64,000 nt of DNA from CAIWHR01 sp963717695. GTDB lineage: Bacteria > Pseudomonadota > Gammaproteobacteria > Burkholderiales > Casimicrobiaceae. The stretch spans positions 248,001-312,000 of the forward strand of contig CAVQWR010000007.1 of the NCBI GenBank assembly GCA_963717695.1, in the 5' to 3' direction. Made by a program: the position numbers and the translations under genes. Below are positions 36,370 through 50,210 of this stretch, piece by piece (position 1 is the stretch's first letter; each line of letters starts with the position of its first letter). The notes under the pieces are model-generated. The model searched no databases. It was given only the letters and a program-made list of their open reading frames with translations, and was not told the DNA's origin.

Positions 36370-36425
36370 TTCGGCGTCACTCCGTGCGATGCGATGTTTC
36401 GCCGCGTCGCACGGAGCGTGCCGAA
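36370..36425. terminator. Large inverted repeat after leuA
   Basis: TTCGGC and CTCCGTGCGA on the left are mirrored by TCGCACGGAG and GCCGAA on the right, giving two stacked stems separated by a small internal loop. It starts 28 bases after the leuA stop and ends just before the aceB -10, so it most likely terminates leuA. No T-run follows. Confidence 0.5.
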
Positions 36426-36430
36426 TGGGC

Positions 36431-36436
36431 TAAAAT
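36431..36436 (+). promoter_or_regulatory. -10 box TAAAAT of aceB
   Basis: TAAAAT lies 90 bases before aceB and immediately after the large inverted repeat. The -35 would fall in the repeat arm, so the repeat could also be a regulator site. Confidence 0.35.
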
Positions 36437-36526
36437 TCAGTGCTGTTCCATTGCAGCACGATCGTCGCGGACGGCTCTCCGGGAGCGCGTGAGATCCTCC
36501 CCTCCCGGATTGCGAAAGCGCAAGCG

Positions 36527-38128
<1,602 letters not shown>

Positions 38129-38137
38129 GGGAACGGT

Positions 38138-38197
38138 CTGGCGCCGCGTTCGGCGCCATGCTGCGATGCGCCAACGGGCCCGATTCCGGGCCCGTTT
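38138..38197 (+). terminator. Tandem hairpins after aceB
   Basis: TGGCGCC-GCGTTC-GGCGCCA (38138-38157) is followed by AACGGGCCC-GATTCC-GGGCCCGTT and an extra T (38173-38197). The second is a strong rho-independent terminator. The following 38198-38413 holds only the upstream region of the kinase gene, with a weak TACACT -10 near 38284. Confidence 0.75.
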
Positions 38198-38413
38198 GCA
38201 CGAGATGTCTCCAATTTTGTCGAACCGAAGCCGTGACGGGGCGCGTGGCCGGCTTCCGTTGGCCATCGAAAGCACGCCGCCTGTACACTAGCGCGCGGCG
38301 ACTCTCCCAAGGCGACGGCGTAGTGCGCGGGGGCTGCGCCGACGGCTGGTCTGCAGGGACATGGCGCTGCAGCGTGCAGCATATGCAGAGGTTGGGGAGG
38401 CATCGGGCGAACG

Positions 38414-41400
38414 ATGGCGCAGGCGAAGAAGAAGGCGACGTCACCGGCTCGCGGGGCGGCCCGTCCGGGTGCCGGCGCGACGCTGTCGGCAGCCGGGCGT
38501 GTGCGCGATCTCGCGTGGTCGGGCCAGCACGCGCAGGCGATCGGGCTCGCGACCACGGCGCTTGCCGCGACTGGACTCGCCGTCGCGGCAAAGCTCGAAC
38601 TCCTCGATCTTCGCGCCGAAAGCCACATTGCCACGGGCGATCTCGCGAGCGCTGCCGCGGATGCCGACGCGATGCTCGCGCTCGCGAATCGCGCGAAGTC
38701 GGCCGCATTCGGGGCGCAGGCGCGAAATCGCCTCGCGCTCGTGCAGATGCGCAACGGCGAATTCGGGAAGGCGCAGGCGAGCGCGGCGGCTGCGCTGAAG
38801 CTGGCGCGACAGAGCGGGCAAGTGCCGCTCGAGGCCATGAGCCTGTTCCGGCTCGCCGAGGCGCAGTTCCGCGGCAAGTTGATCAGTGCGGAGGCCGTCC
38901 GCAACGCAGCGCGCGCCGCGGAGCTCTTCGAACGGGTCGGTGACCCTGTCGGCCAGGGCCGTGCGCTGTGGGCCGTCGCAACCGCGTCGAGTGATCTTGG
39001 ACGGGTCGACGAATGTCGCGAAGCGGCCGAGACGGCACTGGCGATCGGCCGCCGCTGCGGCGACCTCTACGGTCTCGGCAACGCGTACAACTGTCTCAGC
39101 TACAACCTGCCGGACATCGCTGCCAACCTGAAGGCGCTCAACCAGTCGCTCGCGTCCTTCGAGGCGGCCGGATACGTCGAGCGCCAGGGCGTCGCAATGC
39201 ACAACCTCGCCGTGCAGTATGCGACGCTCGGTCAGTATCGCCGCGCGCTGCGGATGGGCGCCCGGGCGGAGGAGCTCTACAGGCAGGTCGGCGCCAATGC
39301 GGCCCGGACGCGCTTCGTCCAGGCGTTCATCGAGCTCGCGATGGGGCATTTCGATGCGGCGCGCGCGCTGGCCTCGGGCCCCGAATCCGCGATAGAGACC
39401 GAGCAGGATGCGGCGTTCGTGTCCTACTTCGACGGCTGGCTCGATTTCAAGCAAGGGGACCTGAAGCGGGCGCTGCCGAAGATCAGACGCGGCGTGAAGA
39501 TGCTGCGGGCGCTCAAGAACGACGTGTTCGAACTGGTGCTGCTCGCCGCGCTGGCCGAAGTACTGCTTGCCGCAGGGAAGCCGCGCGCGGCGCTCACCGC
39601 GACGCGCCGGGCCACGGTGCTGCATCGCGCGATGGGATTTGCGACGCAGACAGGGCTTTCATCTCCCGCCAATGTCTGGTGGATGCACAGCAGGGCGCTG
39701 GTCGCGAACGGCGATGCAATCGGAGCGCGCGAGGCGCTCGGGACGGCGTACCGCCTGATGATCGAGGGTATCGCGCACGTGAGCGACGAGGGTCTTCGCC
39801 GCAGCTACCTCGGCCACGTCCACGAGCATCGCGAGATCATCGCCGCGTGGTTGAAGGACGCGCGGCGGCGCCGGCTGTCCGCGGCGCGGCACCCCGCGCA
39901 CCTCGAAGGCGAGGCGAATCTACGCGAGCCGTTCGAGCGGCTGGTCGACACCGGACTGCGCCTCAACGAGCTGCGCAGTGTCGCCGAGCTGCACGAATTC
40001 CTGATCGACGAGGCGACCGAGCTGTCGGGCGCCGAGCGCGTGCTGCTGGTGCTGGAGACGCCGGACGGGCCGCGTCTCGCCGGGTCGCTCGTGCCGCGCG
40101 GCGAGGATGCGGCGACGCTCCTGCGCGACGTCACGCCGGCGCTCGCGCGAAGTGCGGCGGACGCGCACTGCGACGCTCGCGCACGTCCCGGACGGCGTCG
40201 GCGCGCTGGAGCAGCGCTCGCGCGTGATCGCGCCGCTGATCGCGCAGCGCGAACTCCTGGGATATCTGTACTGCGATATCGACGGAGTCTACGGACGCTT
40301 TCGCGACTCCGACCGCGACCTGATCGGCATGCTCGCGAGCCAGGCCGCCGTCGCGCTCGACAACGCGCGGTTCGTCGCAGGGGCTGGAGCAGAAGGTCGC
40401 GCAGCGCACCGAGGAGCTGAGCGCATCCAAGGCGGTGATCGAGCAGCGCGCGAACGAGCTCGCGATCATCAACAGCATCCAGGAGGGGATCGCGGCCGAG
40501 CTCGATTTCCAGGCGATCATCGACCTCGTCGGCGACAAGCTGCGCGACGTGTTCCACACGGGAGACATCGGTATCCGCTGGTACGACGCAAAGGCGAACT
40601 TGGTGCATTACCTGTACCAGTACGAGCACGGCAAGCGATTGAGTGTTCCGCCGAGCCCGCCATCGCGGCCGTTCGCTAACGATGATGCAGACGCGCCAGC
40701 CGCTGGTCGTGAATACCCCGGAGGAGTATGCGGTTGCGGGCTTCTCCCCGGTTCCGGGCACCGATCAGAGTCAGTCGATGGCCGGAATCCCGATCCTCGG
40801 GGGCGACCGCGTCCTTGGCACGATTGCGATCGAGGACTACGAGCGCGAGAACGCCTTCGGCGAAGCCGAGGTCCGGCTGCTCACGACCGTGGCCGCCAGC
40901 ATGGGCGTGGCACTCGAGAACGCGCGCCTGTTCGACGAGACGCAGCGGCTCCTGAAGGAAACCGAGCAGCGCGCCGCCGAGCTCGCGGTGATCAACAGCA
41001 TCCAGCAGGGTGTCGCCGCCGAGCTGGACTTTCAGGCGATCGTCGACCTGGTCGGCGACAAGCTGCGCGAAGTGCTCGGGAACGGAGGATATCGGCATTC
41101 GCCTCGTGGACCCGAAATCCGGGATGGTCCACTACCTGTACGAATATGAGCACGGAAAGCGGCTCCAGGTGGCGCCCGCGGTGCCGACGCCCGGCGGGCC
41201 GGCGGACCGGATGCGCGAGACGCTCGCACCGGTCGTCTTCAACACGCGCGCCGAGCTCGAGGGGTCGGGCGTGGGCGTGGTCCCGGGCACCGACATCGCG
41301 CGCTCCGTCATCTTCGTGCCGATCGTCTCCGGCGACCGGTTAACCGGCTCGCTGCTGCTCGAGAACCACGAACGTGAACACGCATTCGGCGCGTCCGAGG

Positions 41401-44400
41401 TGCGCCTGCTGACGACCGTCGCCTCCAGCATGGGCGTGGCACTCGAGAACGCTCGCCTCTTCGACGAGACGCAGCGCCTGTTCAAGGAGAGCGAGCAGCG
41501 CGCGGCCGAGCTCGCGATCATCAACAGCGTGCAGGACGGCCTCGCGGCGCAGCTCGACTTCCAGGCGATCATCGACCTCGTCGGCGACAAGATCGCCGAG
41601 ATCTTCCGCACGCGCGACATGTCGATCGCGCTGCTCGACAGGCCGAGCGGGCTGATGGCGATGCCGTATTACCTCGAGCACGGCGAGCGCTTTGGCGGTC
41701 GAGCCGTTTCCGCTCGGGCGCGGCCTTACCGGCAACGTCATGGAGACGCGCGAGCCGCTGGTCATCAACAGCGATTACAAGGCGCGCACGGCCGGATATG
41801 GCGCAAATCCGATTGGCGACACCGATACTGCGGACCTGTCGAAGAGCTATCTGGGCGTGCCTATACTGAAGGGCGACGAAGCCCTCGGCGTGATCGCGCT
41901 CTACGGCAGCGAGGAGTATGCCTACAGCGACTCCGACGTCCGCCTGCTGCAGACGCTGGCCAACGCGATGAGCGTGGCGCTGGAGAACGCGCGCCTGTTC
42001 GACGAGACGCAGCGGCTTCTCAAGGAGACCGAGCAGCGCGCCGCCGAGCTGGCGATCATCAACAGCGTGCAGCAGGCGCTCGCCGCCGAGCTCAACATGC
42101 AGGGGATCTACGACGCCGTCGGCGACAAGATCCGCGAGATCTTTCACAACGCCGACATGGGCATCCGGATCTACGATCCCAAGACCAACCTCATCCATTT
42201 CCCCTACCTCTACGAAAACGGCAAGCGGATCGACCTGGGGTCGTTTCCGCTCCCGGAACGCGGCTTCGGCCCGCACGTGCTGCGCACGCGCGAAACGCTC
42301 GTCATCAACGAGCGGATGGACGAAGCCACCGAGGCGTATGGCAGCTTCACGCAACCGGGAACGGATACGGAAAAGTCTGCCGTATTCGTGCCGCTCGTCG
42401 TCGGGGACCAGGCGCGCGGGCTGATCAACCTGCTCAACATGGAGCGCGAGAACGCGTTCAGCGACTCGGACGTCCGTCTGCTGCAAACGCTCGCCAACGC
42501 GATGAGCGTGGCGCTGGAGAACGCGCGGCTGTTCGACGAGACGCAGCGCCTGTTCAAGGAGAGCGAGCAGCGCGCGGCCGAGCTCGCGATCATCAACAGC
42601 GTGCAGCAGGCGCTCGCCGCCGAGCTCAACATGCAGGGGATCTACGACGCGGTCGGCGACAAGATCCGCGAGATCTTCAACCAGGCGGACGTCGGCATCC
42701 GGATCTACGACCCGCAGTCGGACCTGCTCCACTTCCCGTACGTCTACGAGAATGGCAGGCGGATCGCCATCGAGTCCGAGCCTCTCGGCGACGACGGGAT
42801 TCACGGCGCACGTCCTGCGCACGCGCGAGCCGCTCGTCATCAACGAGGACATGGCGGAGGCGATCCGAGAAGTTCGGCAGCAGCGTCATGCCCGGCACGG
42901 AGATGGAGAAGTCGTCCGTCTACGTGCCGCTGGTTGCGGGCGAGCAGGCGCGCGGGCTGATCAACCTGATCGACATGAAGCGCGAGCACGCGTTCAGCGC
43001 CTCCGACGTGCGCCTGCTGCAGACGCTCGCCAACAGCATGAGCGTCGCGCTCGAGAACGCGCGGCTCTTCGACGAGACGCAGCGCCGCACGCGCGAGGCC
43101 GCGGCGCTCGCCGAGGTGGGCCGCGACATCTCGTCGACGCTCGACTGTCGGCACCGTGATGGATCGCATCGCCCGCCACGCGAAGGACCTGCTGCGCGCC
43201 GGCAGCAGCGCCATCTTCCTGCCCGATCCGGGCGGCACGACCTACCGCGCGATCGTCGCCGTCGGGGACATCGCCGAGGCGGTCCAGTCAACGGTGATCA
43301 CGGTCGGGCGAGGGCATCATCGGCAGCCTCGTCGCGCAGCGGCCGCGCCGAGTTCATCAACGACACCGGCGTCCGATCCGCGCGCGATCCAGATTCCGGG
43401 CACCGAGAAGCAGGAGCGCGAGCGTCTGATGGTGGCGCCGCTCCTGGCCGGCAAGACGGTCAAGGGCGTCATGGCCGTCTGGCGCACCGGCGGATTGCCG
43501 TTCGGAGACACCGAGCTCGACTTCCTGATCGGGCTCTCGCTGCAGGCGACGGTCGCCATCGAGAACGCGCGGCTGTTCGCCGACTCGCAGCGGCGCGCCG
43601 CCGAGCTCGCGACGGTCAACACGGTGTCGCAGCAGCTGGCGGGCAAGCTCGAGCTCGCCCCGCTGCTCGATCTCGTCGGCGAGCAGATCCGCGCGGTGTT
43701 CAAGGCCGACATCGCCTACGTCGCGCTCTACAACCCGCGACACCGGCATCATCGATTTTCCGTACCAGTATGGCGAGGAGATCAAGCCGCTCAAGTTCGG
43801 CGAAGGCCTTACCAGCCGGATCATCCGGTCGGGCGAGCCGCTCATCATCAACCGGGAAACGGACCGGCGCGGACTCGAGCTCGGGCGCCAGGGTCGTCGG
43901 CAGGCAGGCGCTGTCGTACATGGGCGTGCCGATCCCGGTCGGCGGCACGAGCCTCGGCGTGATCAGCGTGCAGAGCACGGAAATCGAAGGTGCGTACGAC
44001 GTCGACGACCAGCGGCTGCTGTCGACGCATCGCCGCGAACGTCGGCGTCGCGCTGCAGAATGCGCGGCTCTTCAACGAGACGCAGGAGGCGCTGTCGCAC
44101 CAGACGGCGACCGCCGACATCCTGCGCGTGATCAGCAGCTCGCCCACCGACGTGCAGCCGGTGTTCGACGCGATCGTCAACACCGCGCTGAAGCTTCTCG
44201 CCTGCGATTTCACCGCGCTGCTGCGCTGCGACGGCGCCACGTTCTCCCCGGTCGCCTTCGCGACGCCGGGCGGGTTGCCCATGGAGCGTCGTAGAGCGAA
44301 CGGTTCCCGTCGACCCGGCGCAGAACTTCCCGTCGCGCGCCATCGTGTCGAAGGCGATGCTGCACATCCCCGACTGGAACGGCGGTCGACATTCCGCCGC

Positions 44401-47400
44401 ACGAACGCGACGTCCAGGCACGAATCGGAGTCAATTCCTCGCTGATGCTGCCGCTGCTGCGTCAGGGCGAGTGCATCGGCGTGCTGGCATTGGCGCGCGA
44501 CAAGGCAGGGCCGTTCGACGACAAGGAGATCGCGCTCGCCAAGTCGTTCGTCGACCAGGCGGTGATCGCGATCGAGAACGTGCGCCTCTTCAACGAGACC
44601 CGCGAGGCGCTGGAGCGGCAGACGGCCACCGCATCGGTGCTGCAGGTGATCAGCGGCTCGATGGCGGACCCGAAGCCCGTGTTCGAGAAGATCCTCGACA
44701 GCTGCGGGCATCTGTTCGGCGCCACCGACATGTCGGTGTGTCTCGCCGAGGACGGCCAGTTGAAGATCGGCGCCTATCGCGGCGGATTCCCGGACGTCGT
44801 CGCAACGACTTTTCCGCGCCCGCTCGCGGGAACGATCAGCGACATGGCGATCCGGCAGGGCAGCATCCTGCATCGTCTCAGCGCGGCGAGCGCTGCGGAT
44901 CTGCCGGAGTACGTTCACGAGATGGCGCGTCGCGTCGGCGACTTTTCGATCGCCAACGCGCCGATGACATGGGAAGGGCGAGGCATCGGCACGATCGACA
45001 TTGCGCGCATGCCGCCGCGGCCGTTCTCGGAGGCGGAGCTGACGCTCCTCAAGACCTTCGCCGACCAGGCGGTCATCGCCATCCAGAACGCGCGGCTGTT
45101 CAACGAAACGAAGGAAGCACTTGCCAAGGTCGAGGAGCGCACGCTCGAGCTGACCGAGTCGCTCGACTACCAGACTGCGATCAGCGACGTGCTGCGGAGC
45201 ATCAGCGAGTCACCTACCGACGTGGCGCCGGTGTTCAACGAGATCCTAGGGTCCGCGACGCGGCTGTTCGGCAGCCCGATGGCCGCCGCCCTTCGATACG
45301 ACGGCGAAAACGTGCATCTGGTCGCCACGCACAACTGGCCGGCCGACGCGATCGAGGATGCCCGCCGGTTCTATCCGGGGCCGCCCAATCCGAAGCAGAT
45401 GAGCGGACGGGTCGTTCTCGCGGGCGCCGTGCAGACCATCGAGGATGCGCTGCTCGACCCGGACTACGACGCGGCGCAGGCGAAGCTTGGCCACTGGCGC
45501 CGCATGCTGGGCGCGCCGCTGCTGAAGGACGGCGTCGCCGTAGGCGCGATCATCGTCGCGTGGCCGGATCCGGGCCCGACGCCGCAGCGGCAGATCGATC
45601 TGCTGAAAACTTTTGCGGGCCAGGCGGTGATCGCGATCGAGAACGTGCGCCTGATCAACGAGACGAGGGAGGCGCTGGAACGGCAAACCGCGACGGCCGA
45701 GGTCCTGCAGGTGATCAGCGCGTCGCCGACGGACGTGCAGCCGGTGTTCGACATCATCGCCGAACGCGCGGCGAAGCTTACGGGCGCGGAGTCGGGCATC
45801 GTGTTCCGCTTCGATGGCGAGTGGATCCACATGGCAAGTTCGTATGGCATGGACCGCGAATTCATCGACATGTTCAGGACCCTCCTGCCGGTGCGCTCCG
45901 ATGCCTTCTTCATTTCGGCCGAGGCAATCCGCGAGGGGGTGGTGATTAACGTCCCCGATCTGCAGGAGCGCGCCAACAGTCGCGGCAGTACGCCGGTGGG
46001 GATGAAGGAGGCGGCGAGAAAGGCGGGTCTGCGCGGGGGACTCGCCGTGCCGATGTTCCGCGACCGGCAGGTGGTCGGCGCGATCGCGATGTACCGCAGC
46101 AAGACGGGCAAGTTCGCCGACAGCGAGGTCGACCTGCTGCGCACGTTTGCCGCGCAGGCCGTCATCGCCATCGAGAACGTGCGCCTCTTCAACGAGACGA
46201 AGGAGGCGCTCGCGCGCCAGACCGCGACGTCCGACGTGCTGCAGGTGATCAGCGAGTCGCCGACCGACGTGCAGCCGGTGTTCGACATCATCGCGGAGCG
46301 CGCCGCGGCCCTGACCGCCGCACGGTTCTGCACGGTCACGCGCCTCGACGGCGACAACGCCCAATTGGTGGCCCTGCATGGCGTCGACGCGGCCGGAACG
46401 ACTGCACTTCGCGCCGTATGGCCCCAGAATGTGCACGAGAGTACGTCGATCGCCGCCCGCGCGATCCGCGAGCGAAGAGTTTTCAACATCGCCGATCTGC
46501 TCACGCTTTCCGACGACGAATACGCGCCGGCGATGAAGAGCGCCGTCCGGCTCGCCGGATTCCGCAGCGCCCTTTCGGTTCCGATGCTGCGCGACCAGCA
46601 GGTGATCGGCGCCATCACGGTCAACCGCGCCGAGACGGGCGTCTACGCCGACGAGGAGGTGGCGCTCCTGCAGACCTTCGCGCGCCAGGCGGTGGTAGCC
46701 GTCGAGAACGTCCGCCTCTTCAACGAGACGCGCGAGGCGCTGGAGCAGCAGACCGCCACCGTCGGAAGTGCTGCAGGTGATCAGCAGCTCCGTCGCGGAT
46801 ACGGCGCCGGTGTTCGACAAGATCCTCGACAGCTGCCAGCACCTCTTCGCCACCGAGCAGCTCGGCATCTTCCTTGCGAACGACGACGGGCAGGTGCACG
46901 TCGGCGCGTGGCGCGGCTCGGCGCTCGAAGCCATCGCGCGCACGTTTCCCAAGCCGGTCGGCGAGACGATGACGGGGCGCGTCATTCGCGAACGGCAGAC
47001 CTATCACATCGCCGATACCGCGCAGATGGTCGATCCGCCCGCCGCCGTGCGCGGCGTGATCGAGCTCTCGGCCATGCGTCGGTTGCGTGGGCGCCGATGC
47101 TGTGGGAGGACCGCGGCGTCGGGTCGATCTGCGCCATGCGCCAGCCGGCCAGGGCGTTCACCGACAAGGAACTCGCGCTCCTCAAGACCTTCGCTGACCA
47201 GGCGGTGATCGCGATCCAGAACTCGCGCCTGTTCAACGAGACGAATGCCGCGCTCGAGCGGCAGACGGCGACCTCCGAGGTCCTGCGCGTGATCAGCGAG
47301 TCGCCGACCGATGTGCAGCCGACGCTCGAAGCCGTCGCGCAGCGCGCCGGCCTTCTCTGCCATGCGGACGGCAGCCGCATCTGGCTGCTGGTCGACGGGC

Positions 47401-49863
47401 AGCTCCGGGCGATGACGACCTATGGCGCGACGTACGAGGCCATGACCGGCGCCGAGGTGCTGCCGCTGATCGAAGGAATCGGTCGGCGGCCGCGCCGTGC
47501 TGGAACGCCGGTGTGATTCACGTCGACGACGTGGTCACGGCGATCGATTCCGACTATCCGGCGATCCGCGAGCTCGCAGCAGCGCTACGGATTTCGTACC
47601 GTGCTGAACGTTCCGCTGCTCCGGGAGGGCGAGGCGCTCGGGGTCATATCGCTGCTGCGCAACGAAGTGCGGCCGTTCGCGCCCGTCGAGATCAGCCTGG
47701 TGAAGACGTTCGCCGACCAGGCGGTGATCGCGATCCAGAACGTGCGCCTGTTCAACGAAACCCGGGACGCGCTGGAGCAGCAGACGGCGACGGCCGACGT
47801 GCTCAAGGTCATCAGCAGCTCGGTGGCCGATACGGCGCCGGTGTTCGAGAAGATCCTCGACAGCTGCCAGCGGCTGTTCGCGAGCGAGCAGCTCGCCGTG
47901 ATGCTGCTGCGCGACGACGGGCGCGTCTACCCGACGGCGTGGCGCGGCCCGTCCTTCGACAAGCTCGTCCGCGACGTTGGGTCGATGCCGGTCGAAGGGG
48001 ACGATGACCGAGCGTGCGATCAACGAGCGGCGCACCGTGCAGGTCGACGAAAAGATCATGGCGAACGCAATGCAGCCGGCTGCGCGCAAGCTCGCTGCCG
48101 AGATCGGGCCGTACACGGCGATCTACAGCCCGCTGATCTGGGAGGGCCAGGGCATCGGCTCGCTGTGCGTGTTCCGCCAGCCGCCCCGCCCGTTCAGCGA
48201 GAAGGAGGAAGCGCTGCTGCGGACCTTCTCCGACCAGGCGGTGATCGCGATCCAGAACGCGCGGCTGTTCCGGCAGACCCAGGAGGCCCGCGCCGCCGCC
48301 GAGGCCGCCAACGAGGCGAAGAGCTCGTTCCTCGCGACGATGAGCCACGAGATCCGCACGCCGATGAACGCGGTGATCGGCATGAGCGGCCTCCTGCTCG
48401 ACACCGAGCTCGACACCGAGCAGCACGACTACGTCGCCACGATCCGCGACTCGGGCGACGCGCTCCTCACCATCATCAACGACATCCTCGACTTCTCGAA
48501 GATCGAGGCGGGGCGCATGGACATCGAGGCCCACCCGTTCGATCTCCGCGAGTGCGTCGAGTCCGCGCTCGACCTCGTCAGCGCGCGCGCGACGGAAAAG
48601 CACCTCGACATCGCCTACGTCTACGAAGGTGACGTGCCGTCGGCGATCGTCGGCGACGTGACCCGGCTGCGCCAGATCATCCTGAACCTGCTGTCCAATG
48701 CCGTGAAATTCACCGAAAGCGGCGAGGTCGTGCTGACGGTGACCGCCAGTGCCGCGGCGGCGGACCGCGCGTCGCTGGCCTTCGCGGTACACGACACGGG
48801 CATCGGGCTTTCCGAGGAAGCGATGGGACGGCTGTTCCAGTCGTTCTCGCAGGCCGACTCGTCGACGACGCGCAAGTACGGCGGCACCGGGCTCGGCCTC
48901 GCGATCAGCCGCCGTCTCGCCGAGCTGATGGGCGGGCGCATGTGGGCCGAAAGCGATGGGCCCGGCAAGGGATCGACGTTCCACTTCACCATCGACGCGC
49001 CGACCGCGCAGGCCTCGCCGACACGCACGCGCGACTTCGTCGGCCTGCAGCCGGAAATCCAGGGCAGGCGGGTGCTCGTCGTCGACGACAACGCCACCAA
49101 CCGCCGCGTGCTGGAGCTGCAGACGGGCAAGTGGGGCATGCTGTCGCGCGCGACCGAATCGCCGTCCGAGGCGCTGCGCTGGATCGAGGCCGGCGACGAC
49201 TTCGATCTCGCGATCCTCGACATGCACATGCCGGAGATGGACGGCCTGACGCTGGCGCGACAGATTCGCGAGCGCCGACCGTTGCTCCCGCTGGTGCTGT
49301 TCAGCTCGCTCGGCCGCCGCGAGGCCGGCGACACGGAAGGTCTCTTCAGCGCATACCTCGCGAAGCCGATCCGCCAATCGCATCTCTTCGACACGCTGGT
49401 GAGCCTGCTCGTCCGTGACGCGGCGCCGCGCGCCGCGCCGGTGCAGGCCAAGCCGCAGCTCGACCCGGCGATGGCCGCGCGCCATCCGCTGCGCATCCTG
49501 CTGGCCGAGGACAACGTCGTGAACCAGAAGCTGGCGCTGCGCCTGCTGCAGCAGATGGGGTACCGCGCCGATCTCGCCTCCAACGGCATCGAGGCGGTGG
49601 AATCGGTGCAGCGGCAGGTCTACGACGTCGTGCTGATGGACGTGCAGATGCCGGAAATGGACGGGCTCGAGGCGTCGCGGCGCATCGTTGCGAAGTCTGC
49701 GGACGGCGCGCGGCCGCGCATCGTCGCGATGACCGCCAACGCGATGCAGGGCGACCGCGAGATGTGCCTCGCCGCGGGGATGGACGACTACGTCACCAAG
49801 CCGATCCGCGTCGACGCGCTGGTGGAAGCGCTCAACAACGTACGTGCACGCAAGGACCGATGA
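38414..49863 (+). CDS. Giant TPR - multi-GAF hybrid sensor histidine kinase, frameshifted
   Basis: One gene of about 3,800 codons, read through some 22 frame changes (nearly all one extra base). Order: TPR-like helical repeats (38500-39900) and about 16 GAF domains in tandem (39930-48280) joined by coiled-coil linkers such as RLFNETREALERQTATAEVL. HisKA follows with SFLATMSHEIRTPMNAVIG (phospho-His codon 48346-48348), then HATPase (LLSNAVKFTESGE, DTGIGLSEE, KYGGTGLGLAISRRLAELMG). Two receivers carry Asp at 49219-49221 and 49639-49641. No membrane helix, so it is cytoplasmic. GAFs 2-6 share AELDFQAIIDLVGDK or AELNMQGIYDAVGDK; GAFs 9-16 share SPTDVQPVFD. Frame changes lie near 40160, 40386, 40667, 41087, 41698, 42800, 42872, 43150, 43307, 43347, 43373, 43741, 43884, 44029, 44290, 44388, 46766, 47075, 47490, 47512, 47577 and 47998. 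It feeds the Hpt gene overlapping its stop. Confidence 0.85.
40874..43090 (+). repeat. Intragenic DNA repeats encoding near-identical GAF modules
   Basis: Modules of about 530 bases repeat head to tail. The sequence CGCCTGCTGCAGACG or a variant recurs at 40874, 41403, 41941, 42475 and 43011, with spacings of 529, 538, 534 and 536. The 41941 to 42475 step is an exact 178 codons. The next copy is 536 because it contains the two extra bases at 42800 and 42872. Long stretches are near-identical at DNA level, which points to recent internal duplication. Confidence 0.8.
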
Positions 49864-50210
49864 TGGACACACCGACGATCGATCGCGCGACCTTCGACGC
49901 GCTCAGGGAGACCACGGGCGCGGAGTTCGTGGCCGAGCTGGTCGACACATTCCTCGAGGAGGCGCCGGCGATGCTCTCCGAGCTGCGCGGTGCCTACGCA
50001 GCCGGCGACGCCGACCGCTTCCGGCGCGCCGCGCACTCGCTCAAGTCGAACAGCAACACGTTCGGAGCGACGACGCTCGGCGCCCTCGCGCGCGAGCTCG
50101 AGCTCGGCGGCATCGCGAAAGCGGCCGAAGGCGGCGGCGCGGCGCTCGAAGCCCTCACGCAGGAGTACGCGCGGGTCGCGGCGGCGCTCACCGAAATGCG
50201 CCATGCGTGA
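49860..50210 (+). CDS. Hpt-domain phosphotransfer protein
   Basis: A 116-residue four-helix histidine phosphotransferase. The site is FRRAAHSLKSNSNTFGA with the phosphorylatable His at codon 59 (50034-50036). The start ATGATG overlaps the kinase stop, so kinase and Hpt are translated in step. It would carry the phosphoryl group from the second receiver of the kinase to the receiver of the following cyclase. Confidence 0.93.
   Translation: MMDTPTIDRATFDALRETTGAEFVAELVDTFLEEAPAMLSELRGAYAAGDADRFRRAAHSLKSNSNTFGATTLGALARELELGGIAKAAEGGGAALEALTQEYARVAAALTEMRHA

Noticed and set aside
39900..48300. Several separate GAF proteins instead of one gene
   Set aside because: Each frame change falls inside a GAF domain or linker, and sequence on both sides completes the same domain; no ribosome-binding site or promoter lies between pieces.
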